Source: G963664115 sp965216035 (GTDB lineage: Bacteria; Acidobacteriota; Terriglobia; 20CM-2-55-15). From it: a stretch of DNA of 64,000 nt. A program made the position numbers and the translations under genes. The notes beneath the pieces were generated by a model, which saw only the letters and a list, made by a program, of their open reading frames with translations, made no database searches and had not been told where the DNA came from. Shown one piece after another: positions 52,356-61,338 of the stretch (position 1 is its first letter; every line of letters starts with the position of its first letter). Location of the stretch: contig CBDCFM010000021.1 of assembly GCA_965216035.1 (NCBI GenBank), positions 124,001 to 188,000 on the forward strand, given 5' to 3'.

Positions 52356-53117
52356 ATGAAGACGAAGCTGGCGGTTACCACAGGCCTGTTGGTCTCGGTG
52401 CTGGGGTTCTCGACGGCCGAGGCGCAGTGGCTCAACTATCCGACACCGGGAATCCCGCGCCTGTCCGACGGCACGCCGAATCTCGCCGCGCCCGCACCGC
52501 GGACAGCGGATGGGACGCCGGATCTTTCCGGAATCTGGGTCACGCCGACGGGGAGGTATCTCAACAATCTCGCGGCGGACATCGAGGTTCGCATGGAGCC
52601 GTGGGCCGAGGAGTTGTACCGGGAGCGCCAGGTGAACGAGGGCCTGGACCGCCCCAGCGCGGGATGCCTTCCGCACAGCGTGACCGATTTCGATACGCAC
52701 CGCACCCCGAGGAAGATCATCCAGAACCCCGGCCTGCTCGTGATGCTGTTTGAAGCCTACCACTCCTACCGTCAGATCTTCACCGACGGCCGCCCCCTGC
52801 CGGACGAACCCGAGCCGGCGTGGTTCGGTTATTCCGTGGGGAGGTGGGAAGGCGACACGCTTGTCGTGGAATCCGTCGGTCATCACGAGGGGACATGGCT
52901 TGACGACTCCGGCCATCCGCACAGCGACGCCCTGCGCCTTATCGAGCGGTTTCACCGGGTCGACTTCGGTCACATGGAGGTTGAGATCACGGTCGACGAC
53001 CCGAAGGCCTATGCCGAGGAGTGGACGGTTTCTTTCGGCTGGGACTTGTTGCCGGACACGGACCTGCTGGACTGGGTCTGTGTGAACAACAGGTACTTCG
53101 AACTGACCCCGAATTAG
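52356..53117 (+). CDS. Family B exported protein
   Basis: 253 aa. GGGAGGGAAGT precedes the ATG; signal MKTKLAVTTGLLVSVLGFST-AEA. Sequence: GTPDLSGIWVTPTGRYLNNL, GCLPHSVTDFDTHRTPRKII, LLVMLFEAYHSYRQIFTDGR, PLPDEPEPAWFGYSVGRWEG, DTLVVESVGHHEGTWLDDSG, HPHSDALRLIERFHRVDFGH and MEVEITVDDPKAYAEEWTVS. These are the family B core motifs (TDGR-P, W-G-Y-SVGRWEGDTLVVE, ERF-R-D, DP-Y). No family A gene adjoins on this strand; an A-B pair lies on the other strand at 53.4-54.8 kb. Role unknown. Confidence 0.82.
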   Translation: MKTKLAVTTGLLVSVLGFSTAEAQWLNYPTPGIPRLSDGTPNLAAPAPRTADGTPDLSGIWVTPTGRYLNNLAADIEVRMEPWAEELYRERQVNEGLDRPSAGCLPHSVTDFDTHRTPRKIIQNPGLLVMLFEAYHSYRQIFTDGRPLPDEPEPAWFGYSVGRWEGDTLVVESVGHHEGTWLDDSGHPHSDALRLIERFHRVDFGHMEVEITVDDPKAYAEEWTVSFGWDLLPDTDLLDWVCVNNRYFELTPN

Positions 53118-53227
53118 CCGGGCCCCTCCGGACGTTGACGATCTTGGGAATGTGCCCTCAGGCGGCGGAGGCCAGAGGTCTCATCGCCGAACGCGGGTGA
53201 AATGTTCAATCGTGATAGCGGCCGGGT

Positions 53228-53310
53228 GATGGCGGTCACGTCTGATTTTCGAGGTACGGATGCGACCAATGATGGCGGTCGCTTCTGATTTTCGAAGGAC
53301 AGACGCGACC
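53228..53310 (+). repeat. Two 40-bp imperfect direct repeats
   Basis: GATGGCGGTCACGTCTGATT... at 53228-53267 and GATGGCGGTCGCTTCTGATT... at 53271-53310, both closing GCGACC, three bases apart. Intergenic between convergent family B genes. No coding or hairpin role is evident. Confidence 0.75.
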
Positions 53311-53375
53311 CGGACGGGGGTCCAGGGTCAGTTTCAGAGAAAAGACGCCGCCCATCGCAGTCAGCGCCCGGGGCG

Positions 53376-54194
53376 TCAATCTGCATCCTTCTCGTTTTCA
53401 CAGATGTTTTCAATCAATTCTGTATCCGGCCAGAGGTCAAAGGCAAAATTGACTGACCAGGGCCTCGTGTACACTTCGGGATCGTCGAACGTGACTTCGA
53501 GATTCATGTGCCCGAAGTCCCGACGCTGGAACCGCTCCGTCGTCTTCAACGAATCACTGTGAGGCAAACCGCTATCGTCCATCCATGTCCTGTCGTTGAA
53601 GCCCATCGTCTCGACAACGAAGGTGTCGCCGTCCCACCTCCCGATGGAATAGCCGAACCATGTGGGCTGCGGATCGTTCTGGGGGAAGGATCGGCCGTCC
53701 GTATGAATCTGCCGATAATTGGTAAATGCCTCGAAGAGAATGATCGAGAGGTTTTCAGTTTGCACGATCTTCATGGGTCCGCCGTATAACATCGCATCCG
53801 GGATCCCATGGGGCAGACACTGCTCCGATGGCCTCCCCCGTCCCAGGTTATCCGAGCGTTCCCGATAGAGGGCGGCGCCTTCGGGTCCTAAGGGGATTTC
53901 CTCATCCGCCGGCAGGAAATACTCCATGCGTCCAGGGAGTCGTCCGGGGTTTTCGAGTGGCGCGTTGATCCCCCGGGCGATCCTCCAGATGCCGGTTAGA
54001 TCGGGTTGGCCGCTATCGGTGGACGGGACCGGTGCGGTCAGATCCGGTGCCCCGTCCCCCGCCCGGGGCGTGTCCGGCAAGGGCAGGCTGATCCACTGTG
54101 CAGACAGGCCGAACGGCCACGCCACGACCAGGATCACGGCCACCTTTGCCTGCGCTGTCAAACGTCTGTAAACACTTGAAGGCAGTTTCATCAT
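53376..54194 (-). CDS. Family B exported protein
   Basis: 272 aa from ATG 54194 (GGGAGCGACG upstream). Signal: RRLTAQAKVAVILVVAWPFG. Core motifs: QPDLTGIWRIARGINAPLEN, EQCLPHGIPDAMLYGGPMKI, LSIILFEAFTNYRQIHTDGR, SFPQNDPQPTWFGYSIGRWD, GDTFVVETMGFNDRTWMDDS, GLPHSDSLKTTERFQRRDFG and HMNLEVTFDDPEVYTRPWSV. It is the closest relative of the gene at 52356, with which it converges. The family A gene 54365-54754 lies 170 bases upstream on the same strand, forming an A-B pair. Confidence 0.83.
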   Translation of the reverse strand: MMKLPSSVYRRLTAQAKVAVILVVAWPFGLSAQWISLPLPDTPRAGDGAPDLTAPVPSTDSGQPDLTGIWRIARGINAPLENPGRLPGRMEYFLPADEEIPLGPEGAALYRERSDNLGRGRPSEQCLPHGIPDAMLYGGPMKIVQTENLSIILFEAFTNYRQIHTDGRSFPQNDPQPTWFGYSIGRWDGDTFVVETMGFNDRTWMDDSGLPHSDSLKTTERFQRRDFGHMNLEVTFDDPEVYTRPWSVNFAFDLWPDTELIENICENEKDAD

Positions 54195-54364
54195 CGTCGC
54201 TCCCTGGCCGCGGGAAGCGGCCTGAATTGAACACGGGTCGAACCACAAATCTCTCAGGGGTGTAAACGTCGCCGACGGGGTCCGGCGCTGACCCCAGCCG
54301 CGTTGTTTCTTTTGAGGATCGTCTTGTGGCGTGCGTTCCTAGAAGACGGCAAGTACCGACTCCA

Positions 54365-54754
54365 CTAGTTGTTTGGGTTTTGTCCGCCAAACAGGGTTTG
54401 GCCTGTCGAGAGCGTGACAGTCTCGCCCGCCGCGTTGTGGCTGCCATTCCTTGCCCGGGAGCCGACCACGGTGACCACATCGCCTACCTGCAGGGAGTTG
54501 CGGTTCCAGCCGCGACGCATCAGGCCGTTGGGGCCACCCATTTCCAGACCCCAGTTTTCCACCTCGCCACGCTCGTTCTCTACGTCAATGTAGAACCAGG
54601 TGTGGGGGTTCATCCACTCGACCTTGGTCACTGTCCCCGTCAGATCGACCGGGTCGTTGGCATCAAATATGGCAGCAAAGGAGTGGTGTCCGTGGACGGG
54701 GACACTGCCGGCAAGTATCCCAACCACTATGACGCCCATGAGCTTCATTTTCAT
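54365..54754 (-). CDS. Family A (DUF6152-like) small exported protein
   Basis: 129 aa from ATG 54754 (CGGAGGTATTGCTG upstream). Signal MKMKLMGVIVVGILAGSVPV, then HGHHSFAAIFDANDPVDLTG, TVTKVEWMNPHTWFYIDVEN, GEVENWGLEMGGPNGLMRRG and WNRNSLQVGDVVTVVGSRAR. HHS-FAAIFD and NPHTW-Y are the classical DUF6152 text. The C-terminus is TLSTGQTLFGGQNPNN. First gene of the minus-strand A-B pair. Confidence 0.87.
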   Translation of the reverse strand: MKMKLMGVIVVGILAGSVPVHGHHSFAAIFDANDPVDLTGTVTKVEWMNPHTWFYIDVENERGEVENWGLEMGGPNGLMRRGWNRNSLQVGDVVTVVGSRARNGSHNAAGETVTLSTGQTLFGGQNPNN

Positions 54755-55116
54755 CAGCAATACCTCCGAATTTCTGGAAGAATAGCGGTGGTCGTCATTC
54801 CTCCGGTTCCACCGGATTCTCCCAAGCGCCAGAAACGGCCGCGATGTATCCAACTTTAAATCTCAGGACTTTCAGGCAGGATAAGCTCACAGGGCGCATG
54901 TGACAAAACAAAATGCCGATGCCGCAGACGCGGTTCCTCACTGCCCAGGGCTGAGATCGATTCTCGAGTCCTGGTGACCGGGTCGGGGAGGGTCAGAAAA
55001 AACTCGCCGCGCCGGGCCCGCGGGTGTAACATTTGATCATTCTACGCAGCCAACCAGTCGAGGAGCATTCCGGTCGAGGACCATTCCGAAGGATGGGCAG
55101 TTTGGGAGGACCCACT
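54755..55116. other. Divergent intergenic stretch of 362 bp
   Basis: Between the family A gene (minus) and the secreted paralogue (plus). No gene recognised. Confidence 0.5.
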
Positions 55117-55782
55117 ATGCGCCTGAGTCCAACCATCGCAGCCGTGATCGCGACCGTGATCGCAACAACGTTTAGCCTGTTTGTTGCGGCCCCTGTCTTT
55201 GCACAAGGCTGGACCGAGTACTCCAGTCAGCAGGATTTCTTTACCATCAACTTCCCGGGTGAACCGGAGGTGCGCGACATCACCTACGACACACCTTATT
55301 TCATCACCTTGCCGGGGCGTGTTTATGGCCACGAAGATGGTCCCAACCGCTACTCGGTCACGGTGGTCAATTACGCGGACGCGGCAAGAAGACACGCAGA
55401 GCTGGTCGTAAGCTGCCGCGCTGAACTTGGAGATGGTGACAGTTGCAACAACCATACGGCAACGGATCTGCGATCAGCGATGGACTATGCGACGTGGAAT
55501 ATCCTTCAAAGGAAGGGTGAGCTGACGCATTTTGTTTACTACCAGGCGGATCGCGTGGAAGGACGTACTTTTCATCTCACCAATTCCGACGGATCCCGCA
55601 CGTTCGCGGCAGTCAATATGCACGAAAACCGTCTCTACATCCTGGAAGGAACCGTGGACGCGGATTCACCCCCGCCGATGGTGTTCCAGCAATCCTTGGG
55701 ATTCCTCGATCAGGAGGGCAGAAGAATTCGCTATGCGACGACCTACTCCAACGGGTTTCCGGCACCTCCCCGTGACCGATGA
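55117..55782 (+). CDS. Exported protein of unknown function (paralogue of 28816-29457)
   Basis: 221 aa from ATG 55117 (GGGAGGACCCACT upstream). Signal MRLSPTIAAVIATVIATTFS...VFAQG. Sequence: GWTEYSSQQDFFTINFPGEP, YDTPYFITLPGRVYGHEDGP, NRYSVTVVNYADAARRHAEL, AMDYATWNILQRKGELTHFV, SDGSRTFAAVNMHENRLYIL and PMVFQQSLGFLDQEGRRIRY, ending FPAPPRDR. The match to 28816-29457 runs the whole length. Both copies keep two Cys flanking the GDG(D) segment, a possible disulfide. Followed by a family A gene after 79 bases. Confidence 0.78.
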   Translation: MRLSPTIAAVIATVIATTFSLFVAAPVFAQGWTEYSSQQDFFTINFPGEPEVRDITYDTPYFITLPGRVYGHEDGPNRYSVTVVNYADAARRHAELVVSCRAELGDGDSCNNHTATDLRSAMDYATWNILQRKGELTHFVYYQADRVEGRTFHLTNSDGSRTFAAVNMHENRLYILEGTVDADSPPPMVFQQSLGFLDQEGRRIRYATTYSNGFPAPPRDR

Positions 55783-55861
55783 GGGTCGGGGGAGCGAGTT
55801 GACGCGAGCGATAGTTCTGAAGCCGTTTCTGTTGATGAAATAGGATGAATAGGAGCTAACG

Positions 55862-56254
55862 ATGCAGTATAAATCATGGGGCCTTGCAGCCATTTGCGCG
55901 GTTGCCTTAGCGATGCCGGCTGTGGCGCATCATTCCCACGGCAACTACGACGTATCGCAGTGGTCTGTTTATGAGGGTACGGTTAGGGAAGTGCACCTGG
56001 TCCGACCGCATTCTTGGATCTACATGGAAATCACGGACGACGCAGGACAGAGCGCAGTGTGGGCCTTAGAAGCCACCGGTCCCGAAGGGCTCTTGAGGAA
56101 CGAAATCGCACGCGAAGACGTCAGATCAGGTGACACCATCAGCGTGCGCTGTCATCGGCTCAGGGACGGCTCTAACGGCTGTCTGCTGGGGTATGTGACA
56201 CCCTTGCATGGTGATCTGGCACGCGGCCACGGGATCGAGAAGGAGTGGGACTAG
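55862..56254 (+). CDS. Family A (DUF6152-like) small exported protein, variant
   Basis: 130 aa with AGGAGCTAACG upstream. Signal MQYKSWGLAAICAVALAMPA-VA, then HHSHGNYDVSQWSVYEGTVR, EVHLVRPHSWIYMEITDDAG, QSAVWALEATGPEGLLRNEI and REDVRSGDTISVRCHRLRDG. The usual NPH is RPH here, and there is a Cys pair (RCHRLRDGSNGC). It continues the same transcription unit as 55117-55782. No family B gene follows. Confidence 0.8.
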   Translation: MQYKSWGLAAICAVALAMPAVAHHSHGNYDVSQWSVYEGTVREVHLVRPHSWIYMEITDDAGQSAVWALEATGPEGLLRNEIAREDVRSGDTISVRCHRLRDGSNGCLLGYVTPLHGDLARGHGIEKEWD

Positions 56255-56754
56255 CGGGGCGGACGCACGCATTGACGAAGCCGGTTCAATGCAAATGGGG
56301 TGTGAACCCGCCAGTCCGGGAGTGCCCTACACTGCGATGCCCGGCGCTCTCTCGAATCTCAAGCAGCGATCCGTCACGCTGCGTCCACCCGACCCACACT
56401 GAACACACAGGGGTATGTCAGGTGACGCGATCGACGTTCGGGAGTTGACCATCTGATTGCCAACAACCTCCACCCCGAGTATTGTTCGCCCAGTTTTCAG
56501 GACGGCATCGGCGCTGTTTCCTGGCATTGATGGTTTGGGTCGGTCGGTGGCAGAGCTTGCGGCGTTGGGAAAAAAACATAAGAGCGTGTGCGGAATCGAG
56601 CCGCTGAAGGACGACGTTCAAGGGTGAATAAGCGTTGGACCCGCCGGAGAAAAAGCTGAAGCAACGGTTGTCGGTGCAATGATGCATCGTTTTCTACAGT
56701 GACGTGTCAAATAACGTGCATCGAGAACGTGGCGAGGCGAGTTCGCTAAAGGTA
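56255..56754. other. Gene-poor stretch of 500 bp
   Basis: No coding sequence recognised on either strand, and no repeat shared with the rest of the window was found here. Confidence 0.45.
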
Positions 56755-56859
56755 ATGTTCAGCGCCCTGATACCCCTGGCCCTCGCTGTTGGCATCGCCG
56801 CTGTTGGAGGTTTTCTCCTCTATCTGTTCTGGTTTGGCGCTGGCTGGATCTTTGGTTGA
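56755..56859 (+). CDS. Possible 34-residue membrane peptide
   Basis: ATG 56755 opens MFSALIPLALAVGIAAVGGF, LLYLFWFGAGWIFG-stop: one long hydrophobic helix. CTAAAGGT precedes the start at short distance, a weak ribosome site. Small single-helix peptides can be toxins or complex subunits, but a chance frame or a relic of a larger membrane protein is as likely. Confidence 0.25.
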   Translation: MFSALIPLALAVGIAAVGGFLLYLFWFGAGWIFG

Positions 56860-56934
56860 CATGATGCATAAAAATGGATTGATCCTTCCTTATGATCCAG
56901 ATCCGGACCTGAGATATCCTCCTGCGTTCATTCG

Positions 56935-57013
56935 AGATTTCGTTTCGCCCCTGTCTACTTGTCCTATAGACTGCCTCCAGCTATCTAAGTGTTGATCTGA
57001 CAGACTCTTGACC
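56935..57013 (+). promoter_or_regulatory. Kinase 5' leader, class I
   Basis: GAGATTTC, CCTGTCT, CTATAGACTGCCTCCAGCTA, TCTAAGTG and TTGATCTGACAGA match the leader before 10976 over about 80 bases, including positions further upstream (GAGATTTCATTGCCTGTCT there). Confidence 0.55.
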
Positions 57014-57082
57014 ATGGAAGCCGGGTCCAGCCTCGGCCGCAGCTCGAGGGCGAAACGGGAACGAAGCCGCGCGACGTTGTAA
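57014..57082 (+). pseudogene. Relic of a Ser/Thr kinase 5' end (minimal)
   Basis: ATG 57014 encodes MEAGSSLGRSS, after which homology is lost (stop at 57082). The start context and class I leader identify it more than the codons do. It ends 29 bases before the DoxX gene. Confidence 0.55.
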
Positions 57083-57111
57083 GAAGCAAGGCAGAAAGGA
57101 AAGGGGAATCA

Positions 57112-57570
57112 ATGAATGGCATTCTAGAGGATCGATTTGCGGGTCCAGGATCTCCCACGAACATGGAACTGGGTTACTTTTTTCTGCGCATCATGTTGGG
57201 GATGAACTTGTTTACTCATGGATTTATGCGGTTTCTCACCGGAATCAGCGCCTGGGAGCAGCCGTTGGCAGCGACGTTCGTCGATACGTATCTGCCGATG
57301 CCAATGGTTCACTTTGCCCTTTACCTGATCCCCGTCGTCGAATTTATCATCGGTACGTTCCTCCTCCTCGGTTTATTGACCCACCGGGCGCTGCTGGGAA
57401 GCCTCTTGCTCTTTATGGTCCTGATGTACGGACATACAGTGCGACAGAACTGGGACGGCGTGCATCTGATCACGCACTACGGGGTGTACTGCTGGATCCT
57501 GTTGGCCTTTCGCAGGTATAACTGGCTGGCAATGGACAAGCGCCGAACCGAAGTAGGCCTGGAGCGCTGA
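57112..57570 (+). CDS. DoxX-family membrane protein
   Basis: 152 aa with four hydrophobic helices: YFFLRIMLGMNLFTHGFMRF, HFALYLIPVVEFIIGTFLLL, GLLTHRALLGSLLLFMVLMY and GVYCWILLAFRRYNWL. The N-terminal motif LGMNLFTHGFMR and the central PVVEFIIGTFLLLGLLT with its conserved Glu are DoxX-like (compare ...GxxHGxxK...EFxxGxxLLxGLxT). DoxX proteins are small inner-membrane proteins linked to thiosulfate:quinone oxidoreductase or to redox-stress complexes; the precise role is open. GGAAAGGGGAATCA is the probable ribosome site. Confidence 0.85.
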   Translation: MNGILEDRFAGPGSPTNMELGYFFLRIMLGMNLFTHGFMRFLTGISAWEQPLAATFVDTYLPMPMVHFALYLIPVVEFIIGTFLLLGLLTHRALLGSLLLFMVLMYGHTVRQNWDGVHLITHYGVYCWILLAFRRYNWLAMDKRRTEVGLER

Positions 57571-57783
57571 ACGCATCCAGCGGAGGCGGCTACACATCAA
57601 CGCGTTTCATCCGGCCATAGATCGTTTCGTCGGGAGGCAATCGTCAGCTTGGACTGCTCAGGTGTCGCCCGAAGTTTAGAGCTCCCCTGACCTGAAACAA
57701 AGTTGGAGGGACTTGGGCACAGATGCGACCCCGCATCAAATCCCGATGAGAGGCTTCATCGTGATTAGGAAATGGAGAGACCA

Positions 57784-58878
57784 ATGAAACGAGCATTCGC
57801 GGTTGTTCTTCTCGGCGTTCTTGCGTTTGCGACGCCCAGTTCAATGTGGGGTCAAAACGCACAGGCTCGCAATCTTGAAATTTACTGGGTCGATGTCGAA
57901 GGCGGGCAGGCGACGCTGTTCGTGTCGCCGACCGGAGAGTCGCTGCTGTATGACACCGGATATCCGGATGAAGACCGCGACGCGAAGCGGATTTATGCCG
58001 CAGCCCAAGAGGCTGGCTTGAGACAGCTCGATCACGTCGTGACCAGCCACTGGCACCGAGACCATGTGGGCGGACTGAGGGCGCTTTCCCAGATGATCCC
58101 GATAGGCCGGTTTTACGATCATGGCGAGGGCGTCGAACCGGCAGACCAGGCAAGGCTGGACGAGTACAAGGCTGTTTCCGGCGACAAGCGGACGGTCGTC
58201 GAGGCCGGGGACACCATTCCTTTCGATGGCGTTCAGATGCGTGTGGTTGTTTCCGAAGGGCCGGTGATCGCTGAGGTGATCAATGGCGGCGGGCCCAACC
58301 CCCTCTGCGTTAACGCAGTCCAGATGGGGCCGGCTGGACCCGAGAACCAACGCATGGTCGGTCTGGCGCTCAACTACGGTGATTTCAAGTTCGTCAGCCT
58401 CGGCGATCTGGACTGGCAAAGAGAAATGGAACTCGCGTGCCCTATCAACAAACTGGGCTCTGTCACACTCTTTACGGTGAGCCGCCATGGCAGCCTGGAC
58501 AACTCCGGACCGCCCGCATTGCTCGGCGCGATCAGACCTCAAGTTATTGTCGTCAACAACGGACCGCGGAAGGGCCTGGGCGCGCGCGACGATCGCGTCC
58601 AGACGATCACAGTTCCAGGCGTGCAACCCGCTCCCTATGAAAGGAATGCATACTTGAGGCTGGCGGGGACACCGGGGGTGGAAGACGTCTGGCAGGGACA
58701 CTTGTCGCTGTTGGACAGCGATCCCGACCACAACACGTCCCGAGACATGATCGCAAATCTCGAAGAGGGCGCTGCAGACCAAGCACACAGGATTCATGCG
58801 TCGGTCGGGGGTGACGGGACGTTCACGATGACGAACCCCCGGACCGGGTTCAGCAAGACCTACAGGGCCCGGAGGTAG
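57784..58878 (+). CDS. Exported MBL-fold hydrolase (ComEC/Rec2-like MBL type)
   Basis: 364 aa from ATG 57784. Signal MKRAFAVVLLGVLAFATPSS. MBL text: NLEIYWVDVEGGQATLFVSP, TGESLLYDTGYPDEDRDAKR, HVVTSHWHRDHVGGLRALSQ (HxHxDH intact), VGLALNYGDFKFVSLGDLDW, TVSRHGSLDNSGPPALLGAI, RPQVIVVNNGPRKGLGARDD and a C-terminal beta region. VDVEGGQATLF and SLGDLDW are typical of the exported ComEC/Rec2-like MBL branch. The usual second-shell His segment reads TVSRHGSLDNSG. Substrate unknown. It follows the DoxX gene by 213 bases. Confidence 0.87.
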   Translation: MKRAFAVVLLGVLAFATPSSMWGQNAQARNLEIYWVDVEGGQATLFVSPTGESLLYDTGYPDEDRDAKRIYAAAQEAGLRQLDHVVTSHWHRDHVGGLRALSQMIPIGRFYDHGEGVEPADQARLDEYKAVSGDKRTVVEAGDTIPFDGVQMRVVVSEGPVIAEVINGGGPNPLCVNAVQMGPAGPENQRMVGLALNYGDFKFVSLGDLDWQREMELACPINKLGSVTLFTVSRHGSLDNSGPPALLGAIRPQVIVVNNGPRKGLGARDDRVQTITVPGVQPAPYERNAYLRLAGTPGVEDVWQGHLSLLDSDPDHNTSRDMIANLEEGAADQAHRIHASVGGDGTFTMTNPRTGFSKTYRARR

Positions 58879-58909
58879 ACGGGGAGCGGCTCCACGCGTC
58901 CAATTCAGG

Positions 58910-58954
58910 TTTGGCCGTAACGCGGCCCTCAGGACTTCTGCGATGGGCTGCTAG
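58910..58954 (+). repeat. Solo arm of the palindromic element at 18055-18331
   Basis: TTTGGCCGTAACGCGGCCCT... to CTAG matches the reverse complement of 18055-18099 at about 41 of 45 positions. Only one arm is present. Located just after the MBL gene stop. Confidence 0.65.
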
Positions 58955-60202
58955 GCGGCAATCACGTCGTGACCATGACGAGGAGAGAGCCATTTGCGGC
59001 CTGAGACTGCAGTTTCTTCATGACGACGCCCCAGGGTCAGGTCGTGTCGAGCTAGAAGGGAGTTATTGTCAAAAGTGGTGTTTAGGAGATTGATTCAAGC
59101 GGCGGTCTGATCGAGCTTTGTCACTTCGATTCCATCGTTGAATTTCACTCCAGTAGTCACCTTGACCAGATCATCGAATCCTCGTAATCGTCGCCAGTTC
59201 TTCTCAGCGCACTGACCCAGCTTGAACATCATGTGCAGCATTCCATGCCGTGTCAGGCAGCCTCTGGATCGCTTGGTTCGGTGTCGAATGGTGGCAAAGG
59301 TCGATTCAATGGGATTGGTCGTTCGGATGCTCTGCCAGTGCTTGGCCGGAAAGCCGTAAAAGGCCAGCAGTTCTTCTCTGTCTTTCTGCAGGCAGACAGT
59401 GGCTTTCGGATACTTCGGCTCATAGGTTTCAATGAACAGATCGAATGCCTTCTCGGCGTCTGCCAGTGTCTCGGCCTTCCAGATCGCGTGCAGTGCCTGT
59501 TTCGCTTTCGCCTGGACCGACTTGGGTAAGCAGTTGAGCACATTCATGGTCTTGTGCATCCAGCAGCGTTGTTGGCGTGTCTGGGGATAGATTTCCTCCA
59601 GTGCGGCCCAGAACCCCATCGCCCCGTCACCGATGGCCAAGTTCGGAATATTCATCCCTCGGGACTTCAGCTTCAACAAGACCTCACGCCAACTCTGTGT
59701 CGATTCCCGTACACCGTCTTCGATCGCCAGAAAACGCTTCTCTCCGCGTTCATTCACGCCGATTACGACCAACGCACACAACTTGGTTTGTTCGGCTCGA
59801 AGTCCGCTGTAGATACCGTCGGCCCAGACATAGACCCAGCGGTCGGCGTCCAAACGCTGGTCGCACCCGATGCGGTACTCTTCAGCCCAGACCTGTTTCA
59901 AGCGCGATACCGTGCTCGCTGACAGGCCCTGCGCCTTCGGACCGACAAGAACTTTCAGGGCGTCACCCATCTCGCCGCTGGAGACGCCTTTCAAATACAA
60001 CCACGGCACGGCGGCTTCCATCGGAGGGGCTCCCCATTCTTCGGACAGGAAATCCTGGGTCTTAAGGTGGATCGCCGCCGCTGAAATGGGTTGATATTTA
60101 GCCCGCCGTCGGGCCTGTGGGAACGGTGAAAAAGCCGAGTCTTCGAGGCTGTTTTCAAGCAACTGTGGGAATCCGCATGGTGTGGGGATTTGCATAGCTG
60201 CG

Positions 60203-61078
60203 TCAGTTTCCACAGGCCCTCGGCGCGCGCTGAAAGTACACGGCCTCGGGCGTCTGATAGTCGAATACTTGATGGCCGCGTTCCTGATTGTAAAACCTGA
60301 AATAGAGGTTCAGGTTTGCGATCGCTTCGGGAACGCTCAAGTAGTCCTTCAGGTACACTTCCTCGTACTTCACCGTTCGCCATAAGCGCTCGACGAAGAT
60401 GTTGTCCAGGAACCGGCCCCGACCGTCCATGCTGATCGTGATGCCCTGGTCTTCGAGCCGGCCCGTGAAGATATTGCTGGTGAACTGCGCACCCTGATCC
60501 GTGTTGAAAATCTCTGGTTGCGCTTTCGTCAGCGCCCAGTCCAGTGCCGACACGCAAAATCCGCTGTCGATCGACGTGGACACTTCCCAGGCCAGCACGT
60601 ACCGGCTGAACCAGTCCATGATCGCCACCAGATAGATGAATCCTTGCCGTAGTCGAATGTAGGTTATATCCGTGGCCCACACCTGATCGGGACGCACAAT
60701 CTCCAGATTGCGCAACTGGTATGGGTAAATCCGGTGTCCCGGGGCCGGCATCGACAATTGCGGTTTGGGATAGATCGCTTCCAGTCCCATGAGCCGCATC
60801 AGTCGCCGCACCCGCTTCGCATTGACCCGCCGACCTTGCGTCTGCAACCACCAGGTCATACGCCGAATCCCGTAAAACGGGGTTCGCGTATATTGCTCGT
60901 CCAACAGACGCATCAACGCGATGTTCTCGGCGCTCTCGCCCACCGGTGTGTAGTAGAGTCCCGATCGGGACACGCCGGTCAACCGACACTGCTCGACGAT
61001 GCTCAACTCGTCGTGATTCGATTCGATCCATGGTCGTCGATGCTCTAACGGGAAAGTCCCGACTTTTTTTTGAGCCAC
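60203..61078 (-). CDS. IS3-family transposase OrfB (integrase core)
   Basis: 291 aa as an independent frame. HTH-like region: LLDEQYTRTPFYGIRRMTWW and VNAKRVRRLMRLMGLEAIYP. The rve integrase core has its DDE residues in VWATDITYIRLRQGFIYLVA (Asp), EIFNTDQGAQFTSNIFTGRL (Asp) and SMDGRGRFLDNIFVERLWRT (Glu). Its frame overlaps orfA at an A8 run (T8 on the plus strand, 61064-61071), which is the expected -1 slippage site giving the OrfAB fusion transposase. Intact, so the element may be active. Confidence 0.93.
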   Translation of the reverse strand: MAQKKVGTFPLEHRRPWIESNHDELSIVEQCRLTGVSRSGLYYTPVGESAENIALMRLLDEQYTRTPFYGIRRMTWWLQTQGRRVNAKRVRRLMRLMGLEAIYPKPQLSMPAPGHRIYPYQLRNLEIVRPDQVWATDITYIRLRQGFIYLVAIMDWFSRYVLAWEVSTSIDSGFCVSALDWALTKAQPEIFNTDQGAQFTSNIFTGRLEDQGITISMDGRGRFLDNIFVERLWRTVKYEEVYLKDYLSVPEAIANLNLYFRFYNQERGHQVFDYQTPEAVYFQRAPRACGN

Positions 61079-61338
61079 TCCACCTCGACCTGTAATTTTC
61101 CGATCTGTTGGTAGAGTTCCGCCTGCACTTGCTCATCGGCTTCACTGGCCTGTACTCGGCCATTGGAGAAGATGTCCGATACGCCGTCGAGTACTTGCTT
61201 TTTCCACTTCGTCACCATGTTCGGGTGAACTTCGTAGTGGGACGCGATTTCCTGGATCGTGCGCTGTCCCTTCACCGCTTCCACGGCAATCTTTGCCTTC
61301 AATTCTGCGCTGTACTGCTTCCGCCCTCGCTTCTTCAT
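61045..61338 (-). CDS. IS3-family OrfA (HTH protein)
   Basis: 97 aa, MKKRGRKQYSAELKAKIAVE, AVKGQRTIQEIASHYEVHPN, MVTKWKKQVLDGVSDIFSNG, then a leucine-zipper-like coil (LYQQIGKLQVEVEWLKKKSG). The HTH_Tnp_1 helix-turn-helix binds the IS ends. It ends just past the A8 slippery run shared with orfB. GGGAGAGGCAG upstream serves as ribosome site. Confidence 0.93.
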   Translation of the reverse strand: MKKRGRKQYSAELKAKIAVEAVKGQRTIQEIASHYEVHPNMVTKWKKQVLDGVSDIFSNGRVQASEADEQVQAELYQQIGKLQVEVEWLKKKSGLSR

